Positions 40,695 through 50,315 of a DNA stretch of 50,315 nucleotides are shown piece by piece. The stretch's first letter is position 1. The number at the start of each line of letters is the position of its first letter. The stretch is from contig CAJNDS010000518.1 in NCBI GenBank assembly GCA_905221605.1, forward strand, positions 70,001 through 120,315, in the 5' to 3' direction. The DNA comes from Symbiodinium natans. Lineage: Eukaryota; Sar; Dinophyceae; Suessiales; Symbiodiniaceae. Below the pieces are notes generated by a model, which was not told the DNA's origin, made no database searches, and saw only the letters and a program-made list of their open reading frames with translations. Made by a program: the position numbers and the translations under genes.

Positions 40695-41480
40695 CTCCGA
40701 GTCTGACTAAAAACACAACAGTTTTGGGCTCTGCATTTGTATAGCTGCTAAGCCTTGCCTCCTTGCCCTCCAGGTTTCTCTTGGCCTTGCGAGGTTTGGT
40801 TAGAAGTGTGGAGGCAGGTCCTTGCAGTCCAGCAAGGGTTGGTGCTGGCAGGCTTGCTTGGCCTCTGGCCGCTATGCTTGCTTGTCTGGTTGCGGCCCTC
40901 TGTGCTGTCAGTTGCCTGCTGACCAGTTTACTGGAAGGAGAACAGTGCTGTTCTGCAGTGTGAGCTCTGGGGCCTCCCCTGGATGGTTTCAACTTACATT
41001 GTAAGCCTTTCACCATGTGTATACACCTCGTCTCGTCTCTCCCTTCGCCTGGTTGGTCGTCGCGGGGCAGGCCTTTGTAACGCCATAGACGAGCCTTGTG
41101 CTGCGGCCTTCTGGGGTTGGGTGGCGGGGCGGTGGTTGCCATTTGGGTGGTGGAGGTTCCACATGCTTTCTGCCCTGAGGTGTGCCCAGCGCTGTTACGG
41201 CATGGGTGCATGGCGAGGTGAGTAAGAGCGAGAAAGCCGAGCCACCTTGGCAGGTGTTTGTGGGTTAGAACAAGTGAGGAGCTTTGGGGCCTCCCAAGCT
41301 CCAGGCCTGTTACCTGGGTTCTCCAAACAGGGTAGAGGTTTGTCCCGCCAGTAGAGCCTCCTGCAGTCCTTAGTGAGTAGGCTAGCTCCTGACTTAAGTT
41401 CAGTTGAGCCAACTGGTGAAGCCCAGTGGTGCTGAGAACACCTCAGGTCTCAGGCCCCTCAGTTTCACCTTAACCCCTGG
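40640..41480 (+). repeat. Long repeat (LTR candidate), left copy
   Basis: Similar to 45,663-46,506 over about 840 bp, with a 24-bp insertion (TTTCACCATGTGTATACACCTCGT-like) near 41,010-41,033 and a divergent section at 40,682-40,715. Both copies begin with TGCACCAACGT and a purine run GCGAAAGGGGG. The ends are not clean TG...CA and no target duplication was found. Confidence 0.75.
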
Positions 41481-41700
41481 TGTTGAAGTCTACTCCTGTA
41501 CATGTCATTCTGTAATCAATTGCAGTGCGCATTTTTCCTTGTGGCTTCTAGGCCCAAACTCAAGCCTTGAGCATGCCACATATTTCAACATGTACATATC
41601 ATACTGTAGGAGCCGTAGCCCTACACTGCAGAGACCTTTTTTGTTCCTTTGTTGATTTGTTGCTTCTGCGCGTAAAAGATCTCCGCCTACTGTGTGAGCC

Positions 41701-42531
41701 ATGGTTGGGAATGGGGCTAGGGAATTGATCACTCCACAAGTTCCTTCTGCTCAGCCTGCTGGTTCACACCAGCAGGTTATGAGCCCAACGCTTGGGCAGG
41801 GCTACGGCACCAATCCACCGCATCCATCTCCACCTCCCGGAGGGGATGGTTTGCAGCACTCAGGTTCAATGCCACCACGTGAATCAGGCCAGTCAGGTGC
41901 AGTGGGCCTTGAACCTAATACGGCTACGGGAGGGGCATTGGGAGGCACAGGCCAGCATGAATCATCGCGAGGTTCAGGGGAAGTGCCACCAATGTCGACC
42001 GCCAGTGAGGGTGGTGAGAGCGCACACCAAATTGTGCATGTGCCCGGCAACACACCCCGGCGGGCGGGAGCCCAGGTCTGCAGACCAGCACTGGCATGCC
42101 AGGTACCGCGAGTGGTGAAGCAGCGCCAGGTGGAGCAGTCGCTGGGGACTCCCATGGGGTTCCTTACCCCACGTTCCCAGCAAGGACAGGGTTTGCCCAC
42201 TATTGCAGAAATGGTTGAGGGTTTCCCTGGGGCTGGGCTCCAGCTCATGTCAAGGGTTGGGGATTTTTTCAGAGTTGCCCGCACTGAGGTCATGCAAGTC
42301 CCGGTGTGGCAGGACTCACACGCAACGCCACCGCGAAGTGCTACCCGCTCATTGGGTAGTCCGGGAGGTGCACCAGGGCAGTTAGCTTTGGGAGATGGGA
42401 GTTTGGGTTCTAATAGTGGGTCACCACCCCAATTGGGGCCACAAGGAACGCCAACGTCCTTTGCACCATCGCACCCCGCAAGGGAGGGCCCGCCACTGAA
42501 CGCTGACATGCTGCAGCGCATGCAGGCTTGA
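41701..42531 (+). CDS. gag: Gag leader, Pro/Gly/Gln-rich
   Basis: Starts at ATGGTTGGGAATGGGG, the same start as the truncated copy at 36,963. 276 codons of low-complexity Gly, Pro, Ser and Gln with no known domain. The frame hits a stop after QRMQA; the continuation (ENKGPPLAP) is in the next frame, one base over, near 42,525. Confidence 0.7.
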   Translation: MVGNGARELITPQVPSAQPAGSHQQVMSPTLGQGYGTNPPHPSPPPGGDGLQHSGSMPPRESGQSGAVGLEPNTATGGALGGTGQHESSRGSGEVPPMSTASEGGESAHQIVHVPGNTPRRAGAQVCRPALACQVPRVVKQRQVEQSLGTPMGFLTPRSQQGQGLPTIAEMVEGFPGAGLQLMSRVGDFFRVARTEVMQVPVWQDSHATPPRSATRSLGSPGGAPGQLALGDGSLGSNSGSPPQLGPQGTPTSFAPSHPAREGPPLNADMLQRMQA

Positions 42532-42571
42532 GAACAAAGGGCCCCCCCTGGCCCCCCTACTGTACGGTAAT

Positions 42572-43042
42572 GTGCCCGAAAGACCTCAATCGCGAACAGA
42601 TTCATCATCTTTGCCTCAGGAAGCAATTCAAGCCGAGGTTGCTAGGCAGTTGGCAGGGTTTGATCAAAGGGCTCAGGCCCAGGACCTTGAGATCCAGCGT
42701 TTGAGGAGGCAACTAGAGCAGGAGAAGGCCATGAGGGAGCAGTTGGCTAGGGAGGCGGCAGCTTCAAGCAGTGCCCCGCAAGCCCCCGCACCATCGCAAA
42801 TGCAGGTCCCCATTCCTCTCCAGGTGCCATCGTCGCAAGATGCTCAGGTCCGCACCTCTGCGCAGGTGCAGGATGTTGCAGCGCCCGCGGTTGGTGCTTT
42901 GAGAGCGCCCGCTCAAGCTGCAGCAGCAGTCGCGTCTGGGTTTGGTCCAACTTCTGGTCAGGGTTGCAGGGCTCCCATAGGTTGCCCAGCAGTGCAACCC
43001 CACCCGCAGGGGTCGGGCAGTCCTACGATACAGCACAGGTGA
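42572..43042 (+). CDS. gag: Gag segment with coiled coil
   Basis: Residues about 15-65 form a strong charged heptad pattern (AQAQDLEIQRLRRQLEQEK), a likely coiled coil for Gag multimerisation. An Ala/Pro/Gln-rich linker follows. The nominal start is not an initiation site; the frame is open upstream to about 42,525. It is left by another one-base shift near 42,970-43,030. Confidence 0.65.
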   Translation: MPERPQSRTDSSSLPQEAIQAEVARQLAGFDQRAQAQDLEIQRLRRQLEQEKAMREQLAREAAASSSAPQAPAPSQMQVPIPLQVPSSQDAQVRTSAQVQDVAAPAVGALRAPAQAAAAVASGFGPTSGQGCRAPIGCPAVQPHPQGSGSPTIQHR

Positions 43043-44226
43043 ATTTGGCCTCTTCTGCCCCACCTTCTCAGGCCGAAAACCTGGGTCTGGGCCAGATCTG
43101 GCCTCAAGGCTCAGGAATGCCACAGGTGCCACAGGTGCAAGGTACACAGGTGCCCGCATCTCCACCCGGAGGGGTTGGACCCGCTGCCTGTGCACAGGTG
43201 CTACAGGTTTCAGGCGCAGGTACACAGGTGCCGCTTGCACAGGTATCAGGTGCCCAGGCCAGTGCAGCTCCAGGAGGAGCACCTGCAGCAAGTGCAACGC
43301 CGTGTGCAGCAGCTACCTCAGGCAATCCCATGATGGATGCCTTGTTTGCAGGAATGCAGCAGCTTCAAACCATGCAGGCGCAGGGCATGCGGGGTAAGAG
43401 TGTTGTTAGCAACGCCCCTGAAGCCGTCAAGCCAGGCACTACTGCACTTCCCATGCTGAAAGCTCCTGATCCGATGAGTGGTTCGTTGGATTTTCAGGAT
43501 TGGTTGGAGTTAGTTGCAGGGTTGATGGGTGATTTGTCCGATTCCTCGCGTGATTGGTGGACCGCAGTGCTGCAGGTGAGCCGTGACGCATATGAGAGGT
43601 GGGTTAAGGCTACTCCACTCGATCGCATCAGGGTAGAGGTTGACGAGCGCCCGGAGCTGGTGGAGGGAAAGTGGTCCAGGCTCAATGCACGTGCGTGCGC
43701 CCTGATTTTAGCAGCCCTAGATCAAGGGGTAAAAGCGGAAATGGTAGCTCGCAGGACCACTCAAGTAGCCACTCAAATCGTGTTTCGGCTTTACACGTTG
43801 TATCAGCCTGGAGGTTCCACGGAAAAGGCATTGGTGTTGAATCACCTGCAAAATCCCAATGTTGTTCAGGATGTGGTGTCAGGTGTGTCCGCGCTGAGGG
43901 CATGGGGTAGGTGGCACAAGCGCTGCATTGACTGCGGTATGGTAGCCCCAGATCCTACAGTTCTTGCCGGTGCCCTCACCGAAATGACCAACCATATCCT
44001 AAGCCAAAACCCGGACCCCATGTTCCGAACTCAGATGGTTCGCAGCATGCTGCACATCGAGACTCACCCTTCGGAAGATGCGGTTCAGGAGTATTACATG
44101 CACTTGTTAGCCGAGTTTGAAACCATGGCTGGAGCACAGATTGCCACACAGGGTGGGTCAGGCAACAATGTCGCTTTGAAGGCCATGGACGCTACGGGGG
44201 GTAAGTCGGGGGGGCAAGGGGGGTGA
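42964..44226 (+). CDS. gag: Gag core domain
   Basis: After a Gln/Ala/Pro-rich part (to about residue 120), residues about 160-400 form the capsid-like core: PMLKAPDPMSGSLDFQDWLE, then SSRDWWTAVLQ and KWSRLNARACALILAALD. This matches the arrangement of UBN2-type gags in copia-like elements. The frame ends at GGQGG-stop on a G6 run (44,217-44,223); the zinc-finger part continues in the next frame. The nominal start lies in linker, not at a true start. Confidence 0.75.
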   Translation: MQGSHRLPSSATPPAGVGQSYDTAQVNLASSAPPSQAENLGLGQIWPQGSGMPQVPQVQGTQVPASPPGGVGPAACAQVLQVSGAGTQVPLAQVSGAQASAAPGGAPAASATPCAAATSGNPMMDALFAGMQQLQTMQAQGMRGKSVVSNAPEAVKPGTTALPMLKAPDPMSGSLDFQDWLELVAGLMGDLSDSSRDWWTAVLQVSRDAYERWVKATPLDRIRVEVDERPELVEGKWSRLNARACALILAALDQGVKAEMVARRTTQVATQIVFRLYTLYQPGGSTEKALVLNHLQNPNVVQDVVSGVSALRAWGRWHKRCIDCGMVAPDPTVLAGALTEMTNHILSQNPDPMFRTQMVRSMLHIETHPSEDAVQEYYMHLLAEFETMAGAQIATQGGSGNNVALKAMDATGGKSGGQGG

Positions 44227-45682
44227 AACTAAGGGTGGGGGGAAGGGTAAGCCGTGCAAGTACTTTCTTACGCCTAAGGGGTGCAAGTTCGGTGCGAAAT
44301 GCAAGGCTCCTCACTCCATGAGCGACCTGCCAGCGGCTGAAAGGTTTAAGAAGTGCCTAAATTGTGGCTCTGAGGACCATCGCGTCAAAGATTGCAAGGC
44401 TGGAAAGGCCGAGCCAACGGCACCGGAACAGAAGCCGTCAGTCCAGGCAGCCTCCACCTCCACGTCATCCTCCGCGCCACCCGTTGTCCAGGCCACGCCT
44501 GTTCTGTCCATGGATTCCTTCCTTCAGCACACATCCCACGCCTTGAGGCAGCTTGAAGCTGCGCATGCCACTCATGGGCAACAGCCGTCGCAGGGTCCAG
44601 TATCCACAGTGCCTGCCCCAGCGGCCCCCACTCCTGACGGAGATGGTGTGCAGCAGCCTTCAAATCCATCCCTCAAGAAGCTCACCATTTGCTCAAGCAT
44701 GCCAGCTAGTTGCCTTCCACAAGCAAACCCCCCTTCTCGAGCCGAGATCGAGGGGTTGCCCGGTGCCCAAGCCGCCTTTCATTGGACATGCCCTCTTCTA
44801 GACTCAGGGGCCACGCACCCTTTACGGCCAGCATCGTCGCAGGAGGAGTGGGTCAAGACAAACAAGGTGCAGGTTGGTTTAGCGGGGGCCCACACATCAC
44901 ACATGCGCATCACCAAGCATGGGGTGATACTCACGCCTCCCGGGAGGGATGAGCTGCCGACTGCAATTGTGCCCCTAGGACAGCTTGTCGCGCGGCTGGG
45001 GTACATGTTGAGTTGGACAGCTGATGAGTGTTTCTTGCGCTCCCCTGAGGGTGAGCTCACCACGTTGATGGTTCAGAACGGTTGCCCTGTGATTGAGCAT
45101 GATAGGGCGTTGACGCTAATCGCTGAGTTGGAGGCTCAGCGTGAAAACGCACGCAGCGCGTTTGGGCAGGATGAGCACGTAAGTCCAAGTCTGAAGCCAG
45201 GGTGGGGACATGGAATAGGTGCCCAAATGACCGCGCCCATTTGGCCAGGGCAAACCCCCCTTTGTTTTGTGGGACCCAAGTTTTGGATCCCAAAGTGTGC
45301 CAGTCAGCAGCAGTCCTCAACCGTTTGGTTGAGGTTGGACGCCGACGATGAGTGTGACGACAACCCCACACGATACCAGCTTGATGGTGATGGGGATTCA
45401 AGCGTCTATGATTTGGACTGGACTCGTCTGCCACTCTCGCCGCTCGGAAGAGATGGGCCTGCACAGGTGCCAGGTCCACTGCCGTGTTGTCCGGGCAGGT
45501 TTAGTTTAGATGGTTTTGGTGGGTTTTGCGTGTTTGGGCTGCGTGAGGTCCAGCCAACAAACCGCCAGGACCTCGCCACCAGGCCAGGAGGAGAGCACGA
45601 AACCACAGTGCCCAGCAGTGTTGCAGTTCCAGCAACCTCCCCCCAGGAGGGCGGGACCCGCATGCACCAACGTAGGCCCTAG
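44225..45682 (+). CDS. gag-pro: Zinc fingers and aspartic protease of the second element
   Basis: The frame is open upstream of the first ATG (44,318) and encodes a CCCH finger, C-x8-C-x5-C-x3-H at 44,255-44,314 (CKYFLTPKGCKFGAKCKAPH). A CCHC knuckle follows (C13-x2-C16-x4-H21-x4-C26 counted from 44,318). An aspartic protease with DSGAT at about 162-166 comes next, flanked by LL before and by VGLAGAHTSHMRI after. CCCH fingers usually bind RNA; their presence beside a retroviral-type knuckle is unusual. The last 100 residues are acidic and Gly/Pro-rich and run into the right repeat. No pol follows. Confidence 0.8.
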   Translation, partial: ETKGGGKGKPCKYFLTPKGCKFGAKCKAPHSMSDLPAAERFKKCLNCGSEDHRVKDCKAGKAEPTAPEQKPSVQAASTSTSSSAPPVVQATPVLSMDSFLQHTSHALRQLEAAHATHGQQPSQGPVSTVPAPAAPTPDGDGVQQPSNPSLKKLTICSSMPASCLPQANPPSRAEIEGLPGAQAAFHWTCPLLDSGATHPLRPASSQEEWVKTNKVQVGLAGAHTSHMRITKHGVILTPPGRDELPTAIVPLGQLVARLGYMLSWTADECFLRSPEGELTTLMVQNGCPVIEHDRALTLIAELEAQRENARSAFGQDEHVSPSLKPGWGHGIGAQMTAPIWPGQTPLCFVGPKFWIPKCASQQQSSTVWLRLDADDECDDNPTRYQLDGDGDSSVYDLDWTRLPLSPLGRDGPAQVPGPLPCCPGRFSLDGFGGFCVFGLREVQPTNRQDLATRPGGEHETTVPSSVAVPATSPQEGGTRMHQRRP

Positions 45683-46506
45683 CGAAAGGGGGCTACAGGC
45701 GAGGGATGCTATCATAATTTGGGTCTCTGTAGACACCCTACCGGCTCGGACACCAGTCCAGCCACATCAATTTTGGGCTCTGCATTTGTATAGCAACTGA
45801 GCCTTGTAGTGCCTTCCAGGTTTCTCTTGGCCTTGCGAGGTTTGGTAGTGTGGAGGCAGGTCCTTGCAGTCCAGCAAGGGTTGGTGCTGGCAGGCTCGCT
45901 TGGCCTCTGGCCGCTATGCTTGCTTGTCTGGTTGCGGCACTCTGTGCTGTCAGTTGCCTGCTGACCACTTTTCTGGGAGGAAGAACAGTGCTGTTCTGCA
46001 GTGTGAGCTCTGGGGCCTCCCCTGGATGGTTTCAACTCACATTGTAAGCCTCTCTCCCTTCGCCTGGTTGGTCGTCGCGGGGCAGGCCCTTGTAACGCCA
46101 TAGACGAGCCTTGTGCTGCGGCCTTCTGGGGTTGGGTGGCGGGGCGGTGGTTGCCATTTGGGTGGTGGAGGTTCCACATGCATTCTGCCCTGGTAAAGTG
46201 TGCCCAGCGCTGTTACGGCATGGGTGCATGGCGAGGTGAGTAAGAGCGAGAAAGCCGAGCCAGCTTGGCAGGTGTTTGTGGGTTAGAACAAGTGAGGAGC
46301 TTTGGGGCCTCCCAAGCTCCAGGCCTGTTACCTGGGTTCTCCAAACAGGGTAGAGGTTTGTCCCGCCAGTAGAGCCTCCTGCAGTCCTTAGTGAGTTGGC
46401 TAGCTCCTGACTTAAGTTCAGTTGAGCCAACTGGTAAAGCCCAGTGGTGCTGAGAACACCTCAGAACACCAGGTCTCAGGCCCCTCAGTTTCACCCTAAC
46501 CCCTGG
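45663..46506 (+). repeat. Long repeat (LTR candidate), right copy
   Basis: Partner of 40,640-41,480. Antisense frames across both copies (for example 41,412-40,621) are artefacts, because they change by indel between the copies. Confidence 0.75.
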
Positions 46507-47895
46507 CCTCTGGCCGCGAATGCTTTCGCTTGTATGCAGAAAAGTTTTACGCCCGTGGCTCAAGCCGCGACTGGTCAAACCCCGGTGGGGTAGGTGAAGT
46601 AGCTGAGTGTGCTGTCGAACTGGGCCTCGGGACCTCGAACTTTCTTTTTTTGAGAAACCAGGCTCCTTGCAATCCCAGTTTGGCCGTAGCTGAGCGATAT
46701 CGCCTGAGCAGGGTGCACCCCGCTGCAATTGGGCAGGCGTCTTAACCCGCCCTGGTATAGGCTGGAGTCTTCGAGACCCGCCTCTTCTACCCAGACCCCT
46801 GGGGTTGGTGGGACCTGCCAACGCAGCGGAGAGTGGAAAAAAAAAGAAAAGTTTACGCGGCCAGTAGGTCAGGGTCTAAGAGCAACCCGGCTGAAACAAG
46901 CATGGGCCCGGCTCGAAGGCCTGGGATGGTGAGTTCTGCGGATCCGTAGGGTAGAGGAGGTAGGAGGTAGTCCCTGCCTGTGGGTAGGGTAATAGGCCTT
47001 TCAGTGTGGCTAGGGCGTTTCACACCAACTTGCATGCTTAATTAATCTGACATGTTGACTGAGCTCTGCTCACGCCTCGCGCGCTTGGTGAGAAAAGTTT
47101 ACGCTTTCCTTGGTGTGCCTAGTTGTTGGCAGTACAGAAGCTGTCTTACAGTGGCATGTCTTCGCAAGAGCATGTGTTTTGTGCGTGGCTTTGTTTTGGC
47201 ATGGCAAGAACTTGTTTTGGCATGGCATGACGTTTGGTTCAGTTCCCAGTGATGAGTTTGGAGAGCACTGAGCTTGCTGTGCAAAGCCTTGAAGCAGTGC
47301 GTGTGAAGCTCTGAGGGACAGACCTTTGCAGTTACTCACTCCGTGTGCATGCCCACGTCGTTCGTACCGTTACGTGTGCGTCGGGAACCTGACTGAGGCA
47401 TGGTGAGTGCATGCTGTTGGTTTTGAGACAGACTTGAAGTCCTAAAGCAATCCCCAAAGGTTTTGCATGTTTCTTTTGCTTTCCTCCTTTGTTTAGCAAA
47501 GTTGAGATGGAATTTGTAAGCCTTGAGACCTGAGCTCTTGGAGAGAGCTTTCTGCTGACATTGGACAGATCAGCTGAACACCACGGTGTTTGGCTCAAGT
47601 GCGACTTGCGAAAAGAACTGTGCGAGTGCTCTGCTTTTCACAGTGTGCAGAGCAGTGAGCGCAATTTGGAACAGGGCGTCAGCCCAGACTTGTCGTGCCT
47701 GCGGCAGCAGTGAGAGAGCGTGCGATGCATTGCCACTGGCCGAAAGGAGCAATGGCCGCTGCATAACGTCAAACGCGCAGGCTTGGCCAGGAGATCAGCA
47801 AGCGTTTCCATCTCTAGCCCTGAGAGGCCACGAGTTGGCGACATGCAGGATGCCAGCAACCCCCGGTCGGAGTAGGACTGCTCCGCGACGGTGCC
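46507..47895. other. No recognised gene
   Basis: Three copies of GAAAAGTTT(T)ACGC at about 46,542, 46,849 and 47,091 and a 'TTTTGGCATGGCA' doublet near 47,200 are the only repeats noted. TTTGGCTCAAG at 47,589-47,599 matches the last 11 bases of the spliced leader, but no gene follows that I can identify. Confidence 0.35.
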
Positions 47896-48745
47896 TGGCT
47901 CCGACCACGTTGGTGGTCAGATGCACGTGTGCTGCTCCGCGGCGGGCAGAAGAAGCTGGTGCGCACGCTGCAGCCCAACGGGAACTGCCATACCACCCGG
48001 CTGGACAAGACCTTCTTCAAGGACAAGTTCACAGACGACCTGGTGGTCATCCGCAGCGCAGAGGACGCAATCGCGGGCAACGCCTGCGTGACCACGCTGA
48101 ATGCGGGCCTCGCGCCAGTCGGACGCCCTCTCGGTGAGAGAAACGTCAAGCAGCGGTGCTGCAGCAGCTGGAAACCCTGCGCCGGGCGCGTCCCTCGTGG
48201 AGCTGAGCTGGACGACAGGGCAAGGGTGGAGACGCAGCTGCGGCAGCCTCTCGGCACCCTGCTCGGCGGGGACGTCTCCCACCAGCTGCGCAACGGCTCG
48301 GAGATCCTGCCTGCTCTCCGCCTTCGAGAGGCGCGAGGACCGGTTCATTTTTGGACTGCGACGCTCTATTCGGACTTGCGTATGAAGCACTCACTCGGCA
48401 ACTCTGCGGTCTCGCGGATAGGTATGTGGAGCAGGTGTGCAGGTGGTCCGCTCCGCCCTGATGGGCGTGGCCTGTGAGTTTGTCCGCCTCTCGCCAGAAG
48501 TCCACGCCTTCGTTCAGAAATGGCCCGACTCATTCCTCATGCCGATGTCGAGAGTGTGGCTAGAACCCCGGGCAGTGAGGACAGCCAGGACGACCCTGCT
48601 CCCACCAAGGGTCAAGGCCCTCAGGCAGCAGTGCTGCCGGCGCCTTATCAATGGAGTAGAACCCCACCTTACAACTTACCTAAAGCCTTCCAAGGCTTGT
48701 CCCATTTCGGAGATCCTTGACATGTTCCTGCCGGCTCTGTCTTGA
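47896..48745 (+). CDS. Possible GC-rich coding region, frameshifted, unknown
   Basis: Three plus-strand segments look protein-like and change frame from one to the next. They are 47,929 to about 48,130 (KLVRTLQPNGNCHTTRLDK, then DDLVVIRSAEDAIAGNACV), about 48,350-48,440 (CDALFGLAYEALTRQLCGL) and 48,437-48,560 (VRSALMGVACEFVRLSPEV). GC content and G/C third positions rise here relative to the neighbours. I do not recognise the family. It may be a decayed gene or exons with unrecognised introns. Confidence 0.35.
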
Positions 48746-48896
48746 ACGCCTGGTCGACTTGCTTGCGTACCAGTTTGAAGCCATGTCGGCGGAGGCGGCA
48801 ATAAAGGAAGAGCCAACAGAGCAGTTCCATCACCACGCGAGCAAAAGGTGAGAAGGGTGCTCCCCCACTTGTGCAACTTAAGCCTGGGGTCAACGG

Positions 48897-49199
48897 GTGG
48901 CCGGTTCGGTTCTTACACAGGGTTGCCCCGCAAGCACTGACGTCACCCCGGGTGTCAGTAACTTGCCGGTGGATGGCAAAGTGCCGAATGAGGGCACTGC
49001 TGTCTTGATCACCCTGAGCGCGCCCGGTTTCAGTATCACCCTGCAGGGCGTCTTCTACCAATTGGCCACCCAGCGAAAGCTCAAGCTCCCATACGGAAGG
49101 ACTAAGGCCATGAAGCCGCAGCACCTTCATGTGGCTCTGATGCTTAGTGACCATCAGGTTCAGTCGCTTCTTGACGCTGATCCGCAGCCATGTGTGTAG
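48897..49199 (+). CDS. Possible small ORF, unknown
   Basis: 100 codons with a moderately coding-like C-terminal half (LQGVFYQLATQRKLKLPYG, then KPQHLHVALMLSDHQVQSLL). There is no domain match that I know, and the start is uncertain. It could be an exon or an unrelated open frame. Confidence 0.25.
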   Translation: MAGSVLTQGCPASTDVTPGVSNLPVDGKVPNEGTAVLITLSAPGFSITLQGVFYQLATQRKLKLPYGRTKAMKPQHLHVALMLSDHQVQSLLDADPQPCV

Positions 49200-50315
49200 A
49201 AAAGTTCGGCGTCCTCCCTGGGGGTGCTATGACGCCCCTCTGGGATGCCCTTCTGCCATCAAAACAATGTGGCATGCGGCGAGCACTAAGCTTGTGCGGA
49301 GTTAGGGACAAACATTGTCCCTCCTGGAACCCCCCCTTGGGTGGCGGAACCTGAGGAGTTTTCTGACGAGATATTGCTCGAAGGGGAGGTAGCATCCGAC
49401 ACCTCTGCCGGGCCAAACAACGGTCCCGCCTCTACGGCTGTGAGAATTTCACAACAGGATGCAAAACGTGGCCAAACACGCATGTGGCAGTAATGGGTAC
49501 AAGGTCAATGTTCCGGCTGAGGCCGTCTTCGCAGATCCTCGACTCCTCTGGAATGGATGGTAGAATGGATGGTGGTTTTGTCTCTGGCACTACGTCTGCA
49601 TTTTGCAGCCTTCCCTGCACTGCGCGAGTCTAAACCGACTGGTCTACTTCGACCTCCTCGTGTGCTGAGAGTGGGAAACGTTTCACCTTAGATTGAGTTC
49701 TAGGTTGTTTGCTTTCTTTGTTTGCGTTGCGTGGTGATGTTCTCTGCTTAGTTTACTCTTTGACTCACTTCGTCGCAACAGACCGGCCCACAGTGCTGCT
49801 GATGTGGTAAAGGGGCGTCCGCTTTAAAAAAACAACCTGAGCCTCTGGCTGCCACCACAGAGTGGCCGTGACAATAGGTCATGTCTAGTGGCTGCGGTCG
49901 AAATGGCGAATAATCATCCACCGAGCCGTGGTGAAGCTGAGGACCTAGTGAAGCGTGGCGAAAATCCAGTTCCCTTGCCAAATAAAGTTGGAACAGGCGT
50001 TGCTTGGCGTGTGTGAACCATTCTTAGCAGTTTGGAATCCTACTCCCATGCGCTCATAGCGGAAAATCTATGCAGAACCCCGCTGGATTCTCCGTGATTC
50101 TGCGCGATTTTTTCTGAATGTCTTGTTTTTTGGTTTTGTGGATTTGGCTGGGTCCGCAAAAATTTCCGGAAAAATGTCGGGTTTTTGAAATTTTTGCGGT
50201 GTTTTTGGCGCGTTTCAGGATGTGCGAAATTCGAGGACCACGGTCGTGTACGGTACTCAAGAGGCTTTTGCAGCGTGCCAACTCGAGGACCACAGGGTTT
50301 TTGCAGCGTGTGTAG
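49200..50315. other. No recognised gene
   Basis: Short open frames only. The T/G-rich stretch 50,100-50,220 recalls the T-rich start of repeat R4, but I could not align it with confidence. Confidence 0.4.

Larger units (their letters stand above)
41670..45662 (+). mobile_element. Second LTR-type retroelement: gag and protease, no pol
   Basis: Internal region between the two long repeats. It encodes a Pro/Gln-rich leader, coiled coil, gag core, CCCH and CCHC zinc fingers, and an aspartic protease, spread over four frame segments (frames 1-2-1-2). No integrase, reverse transcriptase or RNase H is found before the right repeat, so it is non-autonomous or deleted. 41,481-41,669 is a leader without recognised features. 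Confidence 0.8.

Noticed and set aside
40621-41412. 263-codon minus-strand frame
   Set aside because: It lies in the long repeat, and its counterpart in the right copy is broken by indels, so there is no sign of coding constraint.
46530-46760. Small RNA gene (5S, snRNA or tRNA)
   Set aside because: The GC-rich stretch has a T run after it but none of the conserved boxes or folding elements I checked for.
47589-47599. TTTGGCTCAAG as a second spliced-leader relic
   Set aside because: It matches 11 bases, but no supported gene start follows and the upstream bases do not match the leader; kept only as a note.

Overview
The window looks like nuclear DNA of a dinoflagellate, most likely of the Symbiodiniaceae/Suessiales type. 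This is inferred from TTTAGGG telomere-type repeats scattered through the left third, a Ty1/copia element with a long Gly-Lys gag tract, a protein with six 'ALHS..NRF.RM' beta-trefoil repeats, short inverted-repeat elements in a probable intron, and a relic of the dinoflagellate spliced leader just before a start codon. There are no bacterial operons, no CRISPR array, and no rRNA or tRNA gene that I can recognise.

Layout. 1-15,530: gene-poor DNA, full of intact and decayed TTTAGGG/CCCTAAA arrays, microsatellites, and a diverged duplication of roughly 2.5 kb (about 250-2,715 copied at about 9,930-12,520). 15,530-20,460: a minus-strand gene region. It has a secreted-type N-terminal exon (20,428-18,839), a short middle exon and a long exon with six fascin-like repeats (to 16,360); one foldback element sits in the probable first intron and a second lies downstream. 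20,460-23,390: no recognised gene; a decayed minisatellite and another inverted-repeat element. 23,571-32,477: a complete copia LTR retrotransposon on the minus strand. Its two 212-bp LTRs look identical and CTTAA flanks both ends. It sits inside a CCCCTTTAAG satellite and carries gag, protease, integrase, reverse transcriptase and RNase H, plus an extra unknown ORF before the 3' LTR.

32,478-40,106: satellites, a 159-nt G tract, a large inverted repeat with CTGCAG-rich arrays, a truncated gag copy (36,932-38,018), and a Tpt1/KptA-type RNA 2'-phosphotransferase gene on the minus strand (39,201-38,285, with a tail beyond). 40,640-46,506: a second retroelement on the plus strand, bounded by two repeats of about 840 bp. 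It has gag with CCCH and CCHC zinc fingers and an aspartic protease, but no pol. 46,507-50,315: mostly unrecognised, with one possible GC-rich coding stretch near 47,900-48,745.

The most striking signal is in the copia element. The tetranucleotide CAAT on the + strand (ATTG in the sense RNA) is about ten-fold over-represented, strongly strand-asymmetric, and confined to the element. It appears in LTRs, non-coding parts and coding parts, in several codon phases. Single-base frameshifts, several at homopolymers, interrupt nearly every coding region, so assembly error must be separated from real decay.
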